Assembly: GCF_014284475.1 (NCBI RefSeq)
Contig: NZ_WJBC01000018.1
Location: 1 to 62,149 of the forward strand
Origin: Acetobacterium fimetarium
GTDB taxonomy: Bacteria; Bacillota; Clostridia; Eubacteriales; Eubacteriaceae
Length of the DNA stretch: 62,149 bases
Direction of reading: 5' to 3'
Every line of letters starts with the position of its first letter. The first letter of the stretch is position 1. Made by a program: the position numbers and the translations under genes. Below, piece by piece: positions 1 to 8,333 of the stretch. The notes under the pieces were generated by a model, which did not search any database, was not told where the DNA came from, and saw only the letters and a list, made by a program, of their open reading frames with translations.

Positions 1-32
1 ATTCCAAACCAACCCAAAGCATTCACATCACC

Positions 33-380
33 CCGTAGGGGCGATCCGTGATCGCCCGCACCGTCAATGCCAAACTCACCGTCAGGCATACACACCACCG
101 CCAGGCATCATCCCGTAGGGGCGATCCGCGATCGCCCGCAAACGCCAATCCCAAACCACCGTCAGGCATACACACCACCGCCAGGCATCATCCCGTCCGC
201 GCGATCCGCGATCGCCCGCAAACGCCAATCCCAAACCCACCGTCAGGCATACACACCACCACCGGGCATCACCCCGTAGGGGCGATCCGTGATCGCCCGC
301 AAACGCCAATCCCAAACCACCGTCAGGCATACACACCACCGCCAGGCATCATCCCGAACGCGCGATCCCTGATCGCCAAT
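33..380. repeat. Five tandem ~80-bp units built around a GTAGGGGCGATC hairpin
   Basis: Five head-to-tail units with a period close to 80 bp (hairpins near 35, 115, 195, 276 and 356). Each holds an inverted repeat of the type GGGCGATC/GATCGCCC, then a spacer with CCGTCAGGCATACACACCAC. The third and fifth hairpins have lost the GTAGGGG left arm. The stretch is open in the frame of comF, but its translation is a Pro/His/Arg repeat with no protein character, and comF has its own start and ribosome site downstream. The same ~80-bp period recurs at 8849–9045, so this is a repeat family rather than a gene. Confidence 0.85.
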
Positions 381-434
381 CAACGAATGTCGTCCACCCA
401 AACCAGACAAAAAAACCAGAAATCGGAGGCTCCA

Positions 435-1274
435 ATGGGCATCAAAGAGATCCTGATATCCTTTCTCGAAAACAACCTGTTTCTCAAAAACGGAACCTGC
501 CCCATCTGCGGCAAGGTTCTTTTTGTCACCGACAATTTTCTCTGCCGGCAATGCTGGGAAGATCTGCCCAGAATCAACAACCCCGCCTGTGAACGCTGCG
601 GCCGTCCCATCTTTCGTGCGAAACGAAAACACTGCTCGGTCTGCGCCAAACTAAACCTGCCCTTTGCCGGCGGCTACGCCTACCTGCGTTATGAAGATTC
701 CGCCAAAGACCTGGTTCACGCCATCAAATTCAAAGACCGCCCCCATCTGGGGATCTGGATCGGCACCCGGATGGGAGAAGCCATCGCCGGACAAGAATGG
801 GCAGCCGACATCGACTATATCGTGCCGGTTCCCCTGCACCCCAACCGACTGGGGGAAAGAGGCTATAATCAGAGCGAAAAAATAGCCCGGGGCATTCTGG
901 AAGGTCTGGTTCAGGCGGATGGAAAAGCAGAACAGCCGGATGCCCCTGCTGCGCCACCGTTTTCACGCAACCCGAGTCAGCCCCTTCGCCCAGCGCCGCC
1001 GTTCCCGGCCGCCGCCGCGGTCCGCCTGGGACCTCAATACCTGCGACGCAGCCGGGATACGCCCCATCAGATTGGCCAGGGCCGAGCCGAACGGCTCAGA
1101 AATCTGACTGGCGCCTTCAGCGCCGAAGCTGTGGCAGACATTCAGGGAAAAACAATTCTGCTGGTGGATGATGTGCTCACCACCGGAGCCACTCTGGCAG
1201 AAGCCAGTGCTACCTTGCTTGAAGCCGGTGCAAAACGAATCTACATTGCTACCGTCTGTGCTGTTGCCGAATAG
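435..1274 (+). CDS. comF: ComF family phosphoribosyltransferase-like competence protein
   Basis: A 279-residue protein of the ComF family, which in transformable bacteria takes part in DNA uptake or processing in the cytoplasm. The N-terminus has a zinc-finger-like Cys cluster (CPICG near residue 22, CRQC, CERCG and CSVC). The C-terminus has the PRPP-binding motif ILLVDDVLTTGATL near residues 240–255. The start at 435 is chosen because GGAGG lies at 425–429; the frame stays open upstream only through tandem repeats. Between the IVPVPLHPNRLGERGYNQ segment and the conserved RLRNLTGAF segment there is an unusually long Pro/Ala-rich insertion (about residues 160–215). dprA and comM lie 24 kb away on the same strand. 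Confidence 0.9.
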   Translation: MGIKEILISFLENNLFLKNGTCPICGKVLFVTDNFLCRQCWEDLPRINNPACERCGRPIFRAKRKHCSVCAKLNLPFAGGYAYLRYEDSAKDLVHAIKFKDRPHLGIWIGTRMGEAIAGQEWAADIDYIVPVPLHPNRLGERGYNQSEKIARGILEGLVQADGKAEQPDAPAAPPFSRNPSQPLRPAPPFPAAAAVRLGPQYLRRSRDTPHQIGQGRAERLRNLTGAFSAEAVADIQGKTILLVDDVLTTGATLAEASATLLEAGAKRIYIATVCAVAE

Positions 1275-1305
1275 AAAAATAAAAAAAATAACCAAAAAAT
1301 TCCTT

Positions 1306-1332
1306 AAAAAGCCCTGTTTAGGGGCTTTTTTT
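1306..1332 (+). terminator. Rho-independent terminator after comF
   Basis: Perfect stem AAAAAGCCC/GGGCTTTTT with a seven-base loop and a T run, 30 bp after the comF stop. It separates comF from murB. Confidence 0.85.
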
Positions 1333-1381
1333 ATGGCGAATCTTAATAAATAATGGTAAGATAAACCTACAAATAAGAAGT

Positions 1382-1387
1382 GTATAA
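1382..1387 (+). promoter_or_regulatory. Candidate -10 box for murB
   Basis: A perfect TATAAT lies 20 bp before the murB ATG, between the comF terminator and murB. I see no good -35 at 16–18 bp, so this is tentative. Confidence 0.35.
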
Positions 1388-1406
1388 TAGAGATAAGGAA
1401 AAATAC

Positions 1407-2312
1407 ATGAAATTAATTTTAAAAGAACTCGCAGCCGTACTGGCTTCAGAAAATATAAAAAAAAATGAACCCATGAAAAATCATACATCATTTAAAGTAG
1501 GAGGTCCGGCGGACCTTTTATTATTGCCGCAGACAAAAGAAGAACTGCAGAAAGTCCTGACCATCTGCCGGGAATCAACCAAACCGTTTTACGTCATGGG
1601 AAACGGCAGCAATCTGATCGTTAGAGACGGCGGATATCGCGGGATCATCATCAAGACGAAAGCCCTGAACCGCGTTTGTGCAGCAGGCGAGACCATCACG
1701 GCCCAAGCCGGCATCAGCCTGAAAGCGCTGGCCGATTTTGCGCAGGAAAACAGCCTGACCGGGCTGGAGTTTGCATCAGGCATTCCGGGAACTCTGGGCG
1801 GGGCAGTCACCATGAATGCCGGTGCCTACGATGGCGAAATGAAAAATGTCATCAAGAGCATTGAAGTGATCACCGCAGATGGAAGCTTTGAAACCATCCC
1901 GGCCGATGCCTGTGCTTTCGGATACCGCAGCAGCATCCTCCAGAAAAAACCGTGGGTGCTGGTTGGTGTCAACCTGATCCTCAAAAAAGGCGAGGCCCAG
2001 ACCATCAAGGAAAAAATGAACGATCTCAACACCAGAAGACGGACCAAACAACCGCTCGAATACCCCAGCGCCGGGAGCACCTTTAGACGACCAGAAGGCT
2101 ATTTTGCCGGTAAGCTGATTCAGGACGCTGGATTTAAAGGCCGCTCGGTCGGCGGCGCTCAGGTGTCAGAAAAACACAGCGGCTTTGTTATCAATGCCGG
2201 CGGCGCCACTACCGCTGATATCCTCGCGCTGATCACCCTGATTCAGACCGGTGTTCACCAGCAATTCGGGGTTGACCTGAAACCCGAAGTGATTGTCATC
2301 GGCGAGGACTAA
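1407..2312 (+). CDS. murB: UDP-N-acetylenolpyruvoylglucosamine reductase MurB
   Basis: A 301-residue flavoenzyme that uses NADPH to reduce the enolpyruvyl group of UDP-GlcNAc-enolpyruvate to UDP-MurNAc, the second committed step of peptidoglycan precursor synthesis in the cytoplasm. FAD-binding motifs are visible: MGNGSNLIV near residue 65, and ASGIPGTLGGAVTMNAGAY at 123–141. FGYRSS is at 171–176. The proton-donor Ser lies in SAGSTFRRP (about Ser224), with conserved Glu near the C-terminus. The length and absence of an extra tyrosine loop fit type II MurB of Firmicutes. The ATG at 1407 follows AAGGA at 1395–1399. It heads the conserved murB–(PHP)–rapZ–yvcK–whiA block. Confidence 0.97.
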   Translation: MKLILKELAAVLASENIKKNEPMKNHTSFKVGGPADLLLLPQTKEELQKVLTICRESTKPFYVMGNGSNLIVRDGGYRGIIIKTKALNRVCAAGETITAQAGISLKALADFAQENSLTGLEFASGIPGTLGGAVTMNAGAYDGEMKNVIKSIEVITADGSFETIPADACAFGYRSSILQKKPWVLVGVNLILKKGEAQTIKEKMNDLNTRRRTKQPLEYPSAGSTFRRPEGYFAGKLIQDAGFKGRSVGGAQVSEKHSGFVINAGGATTADILALITLIQTGVHQQFGVDLKPEVIVIGED

Positions 2313-2500
2313 GCACGGAAGACAAGGGGAAGACACGGGGACGCTACGGCTGAGGAAGACAAGGGGACGCTACGGCTGTCAGCCCCCAATTTACAGGATG
2401 ACAGACGTCGCGTCCCCTTGTCTTTGGATGCCGTCGCGTCCCCGTGTCTTGTTTTACCAGAATGATAGCCCCCTGTCCCCCGTGTCCTACCAAAGCAATA
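2313..2500. repeat. Palindromic repeat with GGGGACGCTACGGCTG arms
   Basis: The murB–PHP gap has interleaved direct and inverted copies of GGGGACGCTACGGCTG (2337–2380) facing GACGTCGCGTCCCC and CGTCGCGTCCCCGTGTC (2403–2450). A related element with TTGGGGACGATACGG and CGTCGCGTCCCCATGTC lies at 5512–5573, after yvcK. These are REP-like dispersed palindromes; no gene was seen. Confidence 0.7.
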
Positions 2501-2519
2501 ACGACGAATAAGGAAAAAG

Positions 2520-3251
2520 ATGAAGATAATACACGATATGCACACCCACACGATCTGGAGCCACGGCAAAAACACCATCGAAGAAATGGTGCAGCAGGGC
2601 CGGAAAATCGGCCTGAAAGCGATCACCATTTCCGACCATGGCCGCAGTCATCCCGTTTTCGGGGTGAGAAAAAATGATTTTGCAAAAATGCGGGCCGAAA
2701 TCGATGCGCTCAAAAAAAAATACGACGACATCGAAATCTACCTGTCAGTGGAATCCAACATCATCGGCGCCAATGGCGATATCGATATCAAAGAGGAAGA
2801 AAAAACCTACTGCGACTGGATCCTGGCCGGCTATCATTACGGCTATATCCCCGCCAGCATCAAAGACATCTTCCGCTTTTCGATCCCCAACTACGCCGCC
2901 CGGGTACTGCCGTTTTTGAGAAAATATGTGATCGAGATGAACACCAAAAGCTACATCAGCATGATGGAACAGCATGAAATCAAACTGATTACCCATCCCG
3001 GCGATAAAATGCCCATCGACATCGATCAGGTGGCCAAAGCCGCCGCCAAACACGGCGTCATTCTGGAGATCAACCCCCGGCACGACCATTTAAACGCCGC
3101 AGAAATAAAGACCGCCCTGAAATACCCGGTCGATTTTGCCGTCAACAGCGATGCCCATAAAATTCAGGCCCTGGGCGATATGCGCGACGTTCCCCAAATG
3201 CTCAAAAACGCCGGCATCCCCCTCGACCGCATCATCAATATCGAAGAATAA
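2520..3251 (+). CDS. PHP-domain phosphoesterase, YcdX-like
   Basis: A 243-residue protein of the PHP superfamily, metal-dependent phosphoesterases with a TIM-like barrel. Metal-ligand motifs appear in the usual order: HTHTIWSHG near residue 8, SDHG near 40, a conserved Glu in SVESN near 80, HPGD near 160, INPRH near 185 and NSDAH near 220. This matches the YcdX-type 'phosphatase' subgroup; the substrate cannot be told from sequence. The start has AAGGA about 10 bp upstream. Its place between murB and rapZ, with only 21 bp to rapZ, suggests co-transcription with rapZ. Confidence 0.88.
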   Translation: MKIIHDMHTHTIWSHGKNTIEEMVQQGRKIGLKAITISDHGRSHPVFGVRKNDFAKMRAEIDALKKKYDDIEIYLSVESNIIGANGDIDIKEEEKTYCDWILAGYHYGYIPASIKDIFRFSIPNYAARVLPFLRKYVIEMNTKSYISMMEQHEIKLITHPGDKMPIDIDQVAKAAAKHGVILEINPRHDHLNAAEIKTALKYPVDFAVNSDAHKIQALGDMRDVPQMLKNAGIPLDRIINIEE

Positions 3252-3272
3252 CTACATATAAAGGAGAGAGTC

Positions 3273-4145
3273 ATGAAAATTATCATCATTACCGGCATGT
3301 CAGGAGCAGGGAAGTCCCAGGCAATCGAAATACTCGAAGATTTGGGATTCTATTGTATCGACAACCTGCCATCCCAGCTGATCGTGACTTTCATCAACCT
3401 CTGTCAGCAGTCCGCCACCGGCATCGAAAACATCGCCCTGGTCACCGACATCCGCGGCGAGATCTTTTCCGCCGGACAGGCTTTTTCATTCATCGATTAC
3501 AAAGAACAGGCCAGCAATGTCGAGCTGATCTTTCTCGATGCACGAGACGAAGTACTGGTTTCACGTTATCAGGAAACGCGGCGAAACCATCCGTTGTCCG
3601 GCCGCGCCGGCAACCTGCTCGAAGCCATCCAGGCGGAACGAAAAATCCTCGAACAGCTGCGGGAAATGGCCGACGACGTGATCGACACCTCGGACATCAA
3701 AGTCGGAGACCTGAAAAGAAAGCTGCGGCTACTGATCAAAAAAGGGGAAGAAAACACAAGCCCGCGCGTCAACATTTACTCCTTCGGCTTCAAATACGCC
3801 AGCCCCGTCGGCGCCGACTACGTCTTTGACGTGCGCTTCCTGCCAAACCCCTTCTATAAACCGGAACTCAGAAGTCTGACCGGCGAAGACCAGGCTGTCA
3901 GAGACTACGTCATGTCCTTCCCGGAAGCCCAACTGTTTTATGACAAGCTGCTGGATCTGCTGGCGTTTGTCATTCCCCAATTTACAAAAGTTTCAAAAGA
4001 CACCGTTGAGATTGCCATCGGCTGCACCGGCGGACAGCACCGCTCCGTCACCTACGCCTGGCTGCTGGCCGCCGCCCTGAAAGAAAAAGGCTACGAAACC
4101 AGTCTCAGACACCGGGACATCAAAAACAACAGACAGGATCATTAA
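3273..4145 (+). CDS. rapZ: RNase adapter / nucleotide-binding protein RapZ (YvcJ)
   Basis: A 290-residue P-loop protein of the RapZ/YvcJ family. In enterobacteria RapZ delivers the small RNA GlmZ to RNase E and so controls glucosamine-6-phosphate synthase; in Bacillus YvcJ affects competence. The Walker A motif GMSGAGKS is at residues 8–15. The C-terminal domain ends in the family signature IGCTGGQHRSVTYAWLL. A strong AAAGGAGAG precedes the ATG. It follows the PHP gene by 21 bp and precedes yvcK, the standard Firmicutes order, although a repeat-filled gap now separates it from yvcK. Confidence 0.95.
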   Translation: MKIIIITGMSGAGKSQAIEILEDLGFYCIDNLPSQLIVTFINLCQQSATGIENIALVTDIRGEIFSAGQAFSFIDYKEQASNVELIFLDARDEVLVSRYQETRRNHPLSGRAGNLLEAIQAERKILEQLREMADDVIDTSDIKVGDLKRKLRLLIKKGEENTSPRVNIYSFGFKYASPVGADYVFDVRFLPNPFYKPELRSLTGEDQAVRDYVMSFPEAQLFYDKLLDLLAFVIPQFTKVSKDTVEIAIGCTGGQHRSVTYAWLLAAALKEKGYETSLRHRDIKNNRQDH

Positions 4146-4194
4146 CGCACAGGAAGATAGCGCACCACCTGCTTTGAATAATACACAAAGCATC

Positions 4195-4234
4195 ATACTG
4201 TAGGGGCGGGTATTACCCGCCCGCGCCCGCCAAC
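4195..4234. repeat. GTAGGGGCGGG-type REP hairpin
   Basis: GTAGGGGCGGGTATTACCCG followed by CCCGC: the GTAG-headed hairpin family, here with GGCGGGT pairing ACCCGCC. Confidence 0.75.
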
Positions 4235-4324
4235 ACGACGGAGTACATACTACGGTTCTGCTTGTATTTTCACCAAGCATATTTAATCGAAAAAACACAA
4301 AAGAACTGTTTCCTTTGTGCTCAA

Positions 4325-4460
4325 AACGCGAACAATTATTGCTTTGCAATCAGTTTCCACAACCAATTTCGTAACGTGTAGGCGAACAGTCGATAGACTG
4401 TCCGCCGTACAGTGTAGAAAATGGTTCGTGCGAAACTGATCGCAAAGCTCACGGCACTTT
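4325..4460. repeat. Family-P MITE-like palindrome, copy 1
   Basis: A ~120-bp imperfect palindrome. The outer arms relate TGCTTTGCAATCAGTTTC to GAAACTGATCGCAAAGC. The central hairpin is GGCGAACAGTC/GACTGTCCGCC, headed by GTAG and followed by TAC. Other copies lie at 7686, 8595, 10601, 58570 and 59780. Together with the preceding GTAGGGG hairpin it fills the rapZ–yvcK gap. Confidence 0.8.
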
Positions 4461-4491
4461 CGTAATTAATAAAATAAAAGGATGTGATTCC

Positions 4492-5502
4492 ATGGATATG
4501 AAAGAATATATCAGAGAGTTTACTCTGAAAGATATCGTAAAAGTGAGAAACCCGAAAGTGGTGGCCATCGGAGGCGGCACCGGTTTATCCGTCATCCTCC
4601 GTGGACTCAAAAAATATACCGACCGGCTGACCGCCATCGTCACCGTCGGCGACGACGGCGGCGGTTCCGGTATGCTCAGAGAAGATTTAGGGATCCTGCC
4701 GCCCGGCGACATCAGAAACTGCATTCTGGCCCTGGCCGACGACGAAAATGTCATGCAGGAGCTGTTCAACTATCGCTTCCAGGGCGGCAACATGGAAGGC
4801 CAGAGCTTCGGCAACCTGTTTCTGGCCGCCATGAACGGCATCAGCCAGGATTTCTACGATGCCGTGCGGCGCACCTCCGACGTGCTTCAGGTAAAGGGCG
4901 AAGTGCTGCCGGTCACCCTGTCAGAAATGGTGCTGATGGCGACGCTGGAAAACGGAGCCGTCATTCAGGGCGAGTCCGCCATACCCGAAGCCTCCCTGGC
5001 ACAGCACAGCCCCATCGCTCAGCTCTTTCTGAAACAGAACGATACCAAGCCGCTGCAGGAGACCATCGAAGCCATCCGCAACGCCGATCTGATCATCATC
5101 GGACCCGGCAGTCTTTATACCAGCATCATTCCGAATCTGCTGGTTAATGATGTGGCCCGGGCGATTTTCGACAGCCGTGCCAAGCGTTTCTATATCGGCA
5201 ATATCATGACTCAGCCCGGTGAAAGCACCGGTTACACCCAGGAGGACCACATCCGGGCCATTGAAGCCCATCTCGACCAGGACGAGGGCCGACTGTTCGA
5301 CTACGTCGTCGCCAATACCGGCAATCTGCCCAGAAGCATCGAGGAAAAGTACCAAAAATGCAATGCCGAAACGGTGAAAATCGGGACGCCCATCGCAGGC
5401 TACGAATACCTGCTGGGCGACTACGTCACCATGGAATCCGGCTATGTCCGCCACGATGCCGATCTGCTGGCCAAACGCATTTTCGAGACCTACATCAAGT
5501 AG
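4492..5502 (+). CDS. yvcK: Gluconeogenesis/morphogenesis factor YvcK
   Basis: A 336-residue protein of the CofD/YvcK family. Bacillus YvcK binds UDP-sugars and is needed for normal growth and PBP1 placement on gluconeogenic carbon sources. The N-terminal Rossmann motif AIGGGTGLSVILRGL is at about residues 24–38, followed by TVGDDGGGSGMLRE and PPGDIRNCI, then GNLFLAAM near residue 98. The ATG at 4492 follows AAAGGATG at good spacing; an in-frame ATG two codons later is an alternative. It sits between rapZ and whiA as in most Firmicutes. Confidence 0.95.
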   Translation: MDMKEYIREFTLKDIVKVRNPKVVAIGGGTGLSVILRGLKKYTDRLTAIVTVGDDGGGSGMLREDLGILPPGDIRNCILALADDENVMQELFNYRFQGGNMEGQSFGNLFLAAMNGISQDFYDAVRRTSDVLQVKGEVLPVTLSEMVLMATLENGAVIQGESAIPEASLAQHSPIAQLFLKQNDTKPLQETIEAIRNADLIIIGPGSLYTSIIPNLLVNDVARAIFDSRAKRFYIGNIMTQPGESTGYTQEDHIRAIEAHLDQDEGRLFDYVVANTGNLPRSIEEKYQKCNAETVKIGTPIAGYEYLLGDYVTMESGYVRHDADLLAKRIFETYIK

Positions 5503-5660
5503 GGCATGACTTGGGGACGATACGGCGTGTCAGCCCGATAGGGATGACATCCCGTCGCGTCCCCATGTCATGCCCGGGCAACTCAGTAATATGCCAGGAT
5601 GAGACATCCCGTCGCATCCTCTTGTGATACGAGGGGCGATCCGTGATCGCCCGAAAACCA
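5503..5660. repeat. Repeat-filled gap between yvcK and whiA
   Basis: It holds a second GGGGACG/CGTCCCC palindrome (5512–5573) and a GGGGCGATC/GATCGCCC hairpin (about 5633–5653). No promoter or gene was recognised. Confidence 0.65.
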
Positions 5661-5679
5661 TAACCCAAAAGGAGAAACC

Positions 5680-6684
5680 ATGACATTTTCGGCCTTATTG
5701 AAAAAAGATCTATCCCGGCTTCCCTTCGGTTCAAAAGCGGCCCGTCAGGCCGAACTGTCCGGGATTATCGGAGCGGTGGCAACTATCATCGTCGATGAAG
5801 CGGGGGAGATGGCGATCAGCATCAAAACCGAAAACCCATCGGTTGCCGCCAGGAGCTACCAGCTGATCAAAAAGCTGTACGCCATCAAAGCCAGAATCAA
5901 AATCGAAAAGACCAAAAAATTCAAAGAACACCGGGCCTATAACGTTCTCATCGAAGACCCGAAGGTAGTTAAACGAATCCTGAGCGACTGCGAAATCCTG
6001 AGCTTCAACCATGCCGGACAGGCTTTTTTCGACAACCGGATGCCCGAAAAATTCAAAAAGCAGCCGCCCCAGACAAAAGCCTATATCCGGGGGGCTTTTC
6101 TGGGCTGCGGCTCGGTGTCCAATCCGGAAAAAAACTATCATCTGGAACTGGTCGGAAAGAAGACCCCGGTCCAGACGAAATCAAATGACCGCGGCGCCGC
6201 CGCAGGCACCGAGCAGTGCACCTATCTGCAGAGCATCAAGGACATCCTCAATGATTTCGGGATCAAATCCAATCTGATTCACCGAAAGTCGCACTGGGTG
6301 CTGTACCTCAAAGAAGGATCAAGCGTGGCCGACTTTCTCAATGTGATTGGCGCCCACCGCGGATTACTGGAGATGGAAAACATCCGGATCGTCAAAGAGA
6401 TGCGCAATGACGTCAACCGTCAGGTCAACTGCGAGACCGCCAACCTGAATAAAACCGTCGCCGCCGCCTACGATCAGGCCGCCGACATTTTAATCATCAA
6501 AGAAAAGCTGGGACTGCGGAATCTGCCGCAGAACCTGTACGATATCGCCGAAGTGCGGTTAAACTATCCGGATGCCAGCATCAAAGAGCTGGGCGAACGG
6601 CTGGACCCGCCCGTCGGAAAATCCGGCGTCTACCACCGGCTCAAAAAGCTCAGCCAGATCGCCGAAGATCTCAGACAGAAGTAG
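5680..6684 (+). CDS. whiA: DNA-binding protein WhiA
   Basis: A 334-residue WhiA homologue: an N-terminal domain related to LAGLIDADG homing endonucleases (the GAFLGCGSVSNPEKNYHLEL segment near residue 130 is typical) and a C-terminal helix-turn-helix (about 285–330, with LRNLPQNLYDIAEVRL and SGVYHRLKKL). WhiA controls sporulation-septation genes in Streptomyces and division and chromosome segregation in Bacillus. An AAAAGGAGA site precedes the ATG. It is the last gene of the murB–whiA block. Confidence 0.95.
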   Translation: MTFSALLKKDLSRLPFGSKAARQAELSGIIGAVATIIVDEAGEMAISIKTENPSVAARSYQLIKKLYAIKARIKIEKTKKFKEHRAYNVLIEDPKVVKRILSDCEILSFNHAGQAFFDNRMPEKFKKQPPQTKAYIRGAFLGCGSVSNPEKNYHLELVGKKTPVQTKSNDRGAAAGTEQCTYLQSIKDILNDFGIKSNLIHRKSHWVLYLKEGSSVADFLNVIGAHRGLLEMENIRIVKEMRNDVNRQVNCETANLNKTVAAAYDQAADILIIKEKLGLRNLPQNLYDIAEVRLNYPDASIKELGERLDPPVGKSGVYHRLKKLSQIAEDLRQK

Positions 6685-6698
6685 CTGCCGGATACCCG

Positions 6699-6795
6699 TA
6701 CCGACCAATTGTAAATCAGTTGGTTGCGCGCAGTTCGGACAGGCTATCGCCTGTTCGCCCTGAGGCAACCAACACGATGTTACAATTGTCGGTAC
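6699..6795. repeat. Family-Q MITE-like palindrome, copy 1
   Basis: A 97-bp palindrome bounded by TACCGAC and GTCGGTA. The arms are CAATTGTAAATCAGTTGGTTG and their reverse (CAACCAACACGATGTTACAATTG, split by small differences). The centre is GGACAGGC/GCCTGTTC. Copies lie at 8221–8316 and 9890–9985. Confidence 0.85.
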
Positions 6796-6852
6796 TGCGT
6801 TTGTGCTTGCCTTGTGCTTCTCGAGGGTTTACAAAAGCGTCATGCATCATCC

Positions 6853-6885
6853 CGTAGGGGCAGGCCTTGCCCGCCCGCAGACGCG
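6853..6885. repeat. GTAGGGGCAGG-type REP hairpin
   Basis: GTAGGGGCAGGCCTTGCCCG followed by CCCGC, another variant of the GTAG-headed hairpin family. Confidence 0.7.
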
Positions 6886-6949
6886 TCGGCGTCTGGTTAA
6901 AAACAGATGCCCTTGTGCTCCACGTGGTTGTACACTTCAACTATATTTT

Positions 6950-7045
6950 GTCCGAGGCTGCTCATTATCCTGTGATGCGCGTTGTGGCGGACATCTCGCA
7001 GAGTGTCCGAGCTCATGCGTGTCACGGATAATAGCAGCACCGGAC
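6950..7045. repeat. Family-R MITE-like palindrome, copy 1
   Basis: A 96-bp palindrome bounded by GTCCG and CGGAC, with GCTGCTCATTATCC facing GGATAATAGCAGC and a central GGACATCT/AGTGTCC hairpin. A second copy of equal length lies at 32952–33047. Confidence 0.8.
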
Positions 7046-7062
7046 AATCGCATCGCTGCAGT

Positions 7063-7641
7063 TCAGTTGACCAGATCCATCCCGAAGTAGGTGCGCAGAT
7101 CCTGAATCGCCCGGCGGTGCAGCTTGACCAGGCTGTTGGGCGTCACGCCGATACTGAGGGCAATCTCCTTGATGCTCCGGTTTTTAAAATAATGTTCCTC
7201 GATAATCCAGCGCTGCCGCGGCCGCAGCTTCGGCAGATAGCAGAGCAGCGACGACAGATCCTCCGCATGAACATAATCGTTTTCAATGTCGGTCTGCTTA
7301 TCCGCCAGAGAATCCAGCAGCGTGGCCGTTTCGTTCTGATCCGGCGCATCCAGCGAAATGGCATTGCGATGAGACTTGGCGATATTGACAAAATAATAAA
7401 ATAACTCTTTCTTCAGGTAGCCGGAAAACGGCACCCCCAAAGCCTCCTCATAAGCATCCACCGAGTTCAGCAGCACAATCGCACCTTCATTGAGATAATC
7501 ATCAACCGCATCGGCATCATAAACATAACGGCGAATCAGCGAAAGCATCAACGGCCGAAAGCCCTCAATCAAAGCCAGCTGGCAGCCGGCGTCCTTTTTC
7601 TTTGCGCCGCGAACCAAAAAAATGATTTCATTATTTTCCAT
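7063..7641 (-). CDS. Sigma-70-family RNA polymerase sigma factor (SigH/UviA-like)
   Basis: A 192-residue protein with sigma-70 region 2-like sequence at the N-terminus (IEGFRPLMLSLIRRYVYDADAVDDYLNEG, about residues 24–52) and a region 4 helix-turn-helix (KLRPRQRWIIEEHYFKNRSIKEIALSIGVTPNSLVKLHRRAIQDL, about 138–182). This gives it the two-domain form of alternative sigma factors that control toxin, bacteriocin and competence genes in clostridia (TcdR/UviA group). That assignment is inferred from form and neighbours, not from a close match. AGAGGTGA precedes the ATG. It is last in a minus-strand series of DUF2922, DUF1659, M15 peptidase and holin genes, and may drive them. Confidence 0.75.
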   Translation of the reverse strand: MENNEIIFLVRGAKKKDAGCQLALIEGFRPLMLSLIRRYVYDADAVDDYLNEGAIVLLNSVDAYEEALGVPFSGYLKKELFYYFVNIAKSHRNAISLDAPDQNETATLLDSLADKQTDIENDYVHAEDLSSLLCYLPKLRPRQRWIIEEHYFKNRSIKEIALSIGVTPNSLVKLHRRAIQDLRTYFGMDLVN

Positions 7642-7685
7642 ATTTCACCTCTTCCAATAAAATAGAACATATATTTAAAAAACGA

Positions 7686-7805
7686 CCGTTAGCTTCGCTG
7701 CCGGTTTGCGCGAATCAATGTGTACACTGTACGGCGGACAGTCCATCGACTGTTCGCCTACACGTTACCAAATTGATTGCGAAACCGACATCAAAGCAAC
7801 AATTG
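7686..7805. repeat. Family-P MITE-like palindrome, copy 2
   Basis: Outer arms CGCTGCCGGTTTGCGCGAA and ATTGCGAAACCGACATC surround the ACACTGTACGGCGGACAGTC hairpin. It fills the gap between the sigma-factor gene and the DUF2922 gene; the rest of that gap (7806–7907) is AT-rich with nothing recognised. Confidence 0.8.
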
Positions 7806-7907
7806 TTCATACTATCTAAATTTAGCAAGCATCCATAAAATAGAACATATGTTCGCATATCCATTATACATACTTGCCAAACGAATTTCAATCATTTTTT
7901 AAAATAT

Positions 7908-7940
7908 GCAAAAGAGCCGGTGCATTGCACCGGCTCTTCA
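7908..7940 (-). terminator. Terminator after the DUF1659–DUF2922 pair
   Basis: A strong hairpin AAGAGCCGGTGC/GCACCGGCTCTT just after the DUF2922 stop on the minus strand, followed by an A/T-rich stretch. It would end the small-gene transcript before the sigma-factor gene. Confidence 0.75.
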
Positions 7941-7947
7941 AAATCAT

Positions 7948-8175
7948 TTAAACACTGGCCATTGCAAAATCTGTTGTGGTGGTGCTGATCAGCTGTCCGC
8001 TGACCTTGGCGGTCAGGTTGGAGCTGTCAGGCGCAAACACATTTTTAGCCAGGATCAGATCCATTGCCGCATTCATGTCAGCCGCCGTCACCGCCGGTTT
8101 CGCATCCGATACGGAAATGGTCGAATTCTTCCCATCCGCACGTTTAAATACCATCGTCGCTTTAATATCTGCCAT
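7948..8175 (-). CDS. DUF2922 small protein
   Basis: A 75-residue protein that I recognise as the DUF2922 family: a short beta-rich protein starting MADIKATMVF with the VTAADMNAAMDLIL segment in the middle. DUF2922 and DUF1659 proteins are small Firmicutes proteins of unknown function that usually occur as neighbours. AAAGGAGGTGA precedes the ATG at 8175, which is preferred over an upstream in-frame Met. A family-Q palindrome lies between it and the DUF1659 gene. Confidence 0.8.
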   Translation of the reverse strand: MADIKATMVFKRADGKNSTISVSDAKPAVTAADMNAAMDLILAKNVFAPDSSNLTAKVSGQLISTTTTDFAMASV

Positions 8176-8220
8176 AAGATTCACCTCCTTTCACAATTGT
8201 TTTTTCTACTCCTAACGCAG

Positions 8221-8316
8221 TACCGACAATTGTAACATCGTGTTGGTTGCCTCAGAGCGGACATCTCGAAGAGTGTCCGATTCTGCAGCAACCAACTGAT
8301 TTACAATTGGTCGGTA
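8221..8316. repeat. Family-Q MITE-like palindrome, copy 2
   Basis: Bounded by TACCGAC and GTCGGTA, inserted between the DUF1659 and DUF2922 genes. The central hairpin differs from copy 1 (GGACATCTC/GAGTGTCC instead of GGACAGGC/GCCTGTTC), as in family R. Confidence 0.85.
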
Positions 8317-8333
8317 CGGTTATCGGCTGTCTC

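Noticed and set aside
33-380. Possible CRISPR array
   Set aside because: Units are ~80 bp and near-identical along their whole length, without unique spacers or cas genes.
48-434. Long open frame ahead of ComF as part of the protein
   Set aside because: It translates tandem DNA repeats; GGAGG at 425 with ATG 435 gives the normal ComF start.
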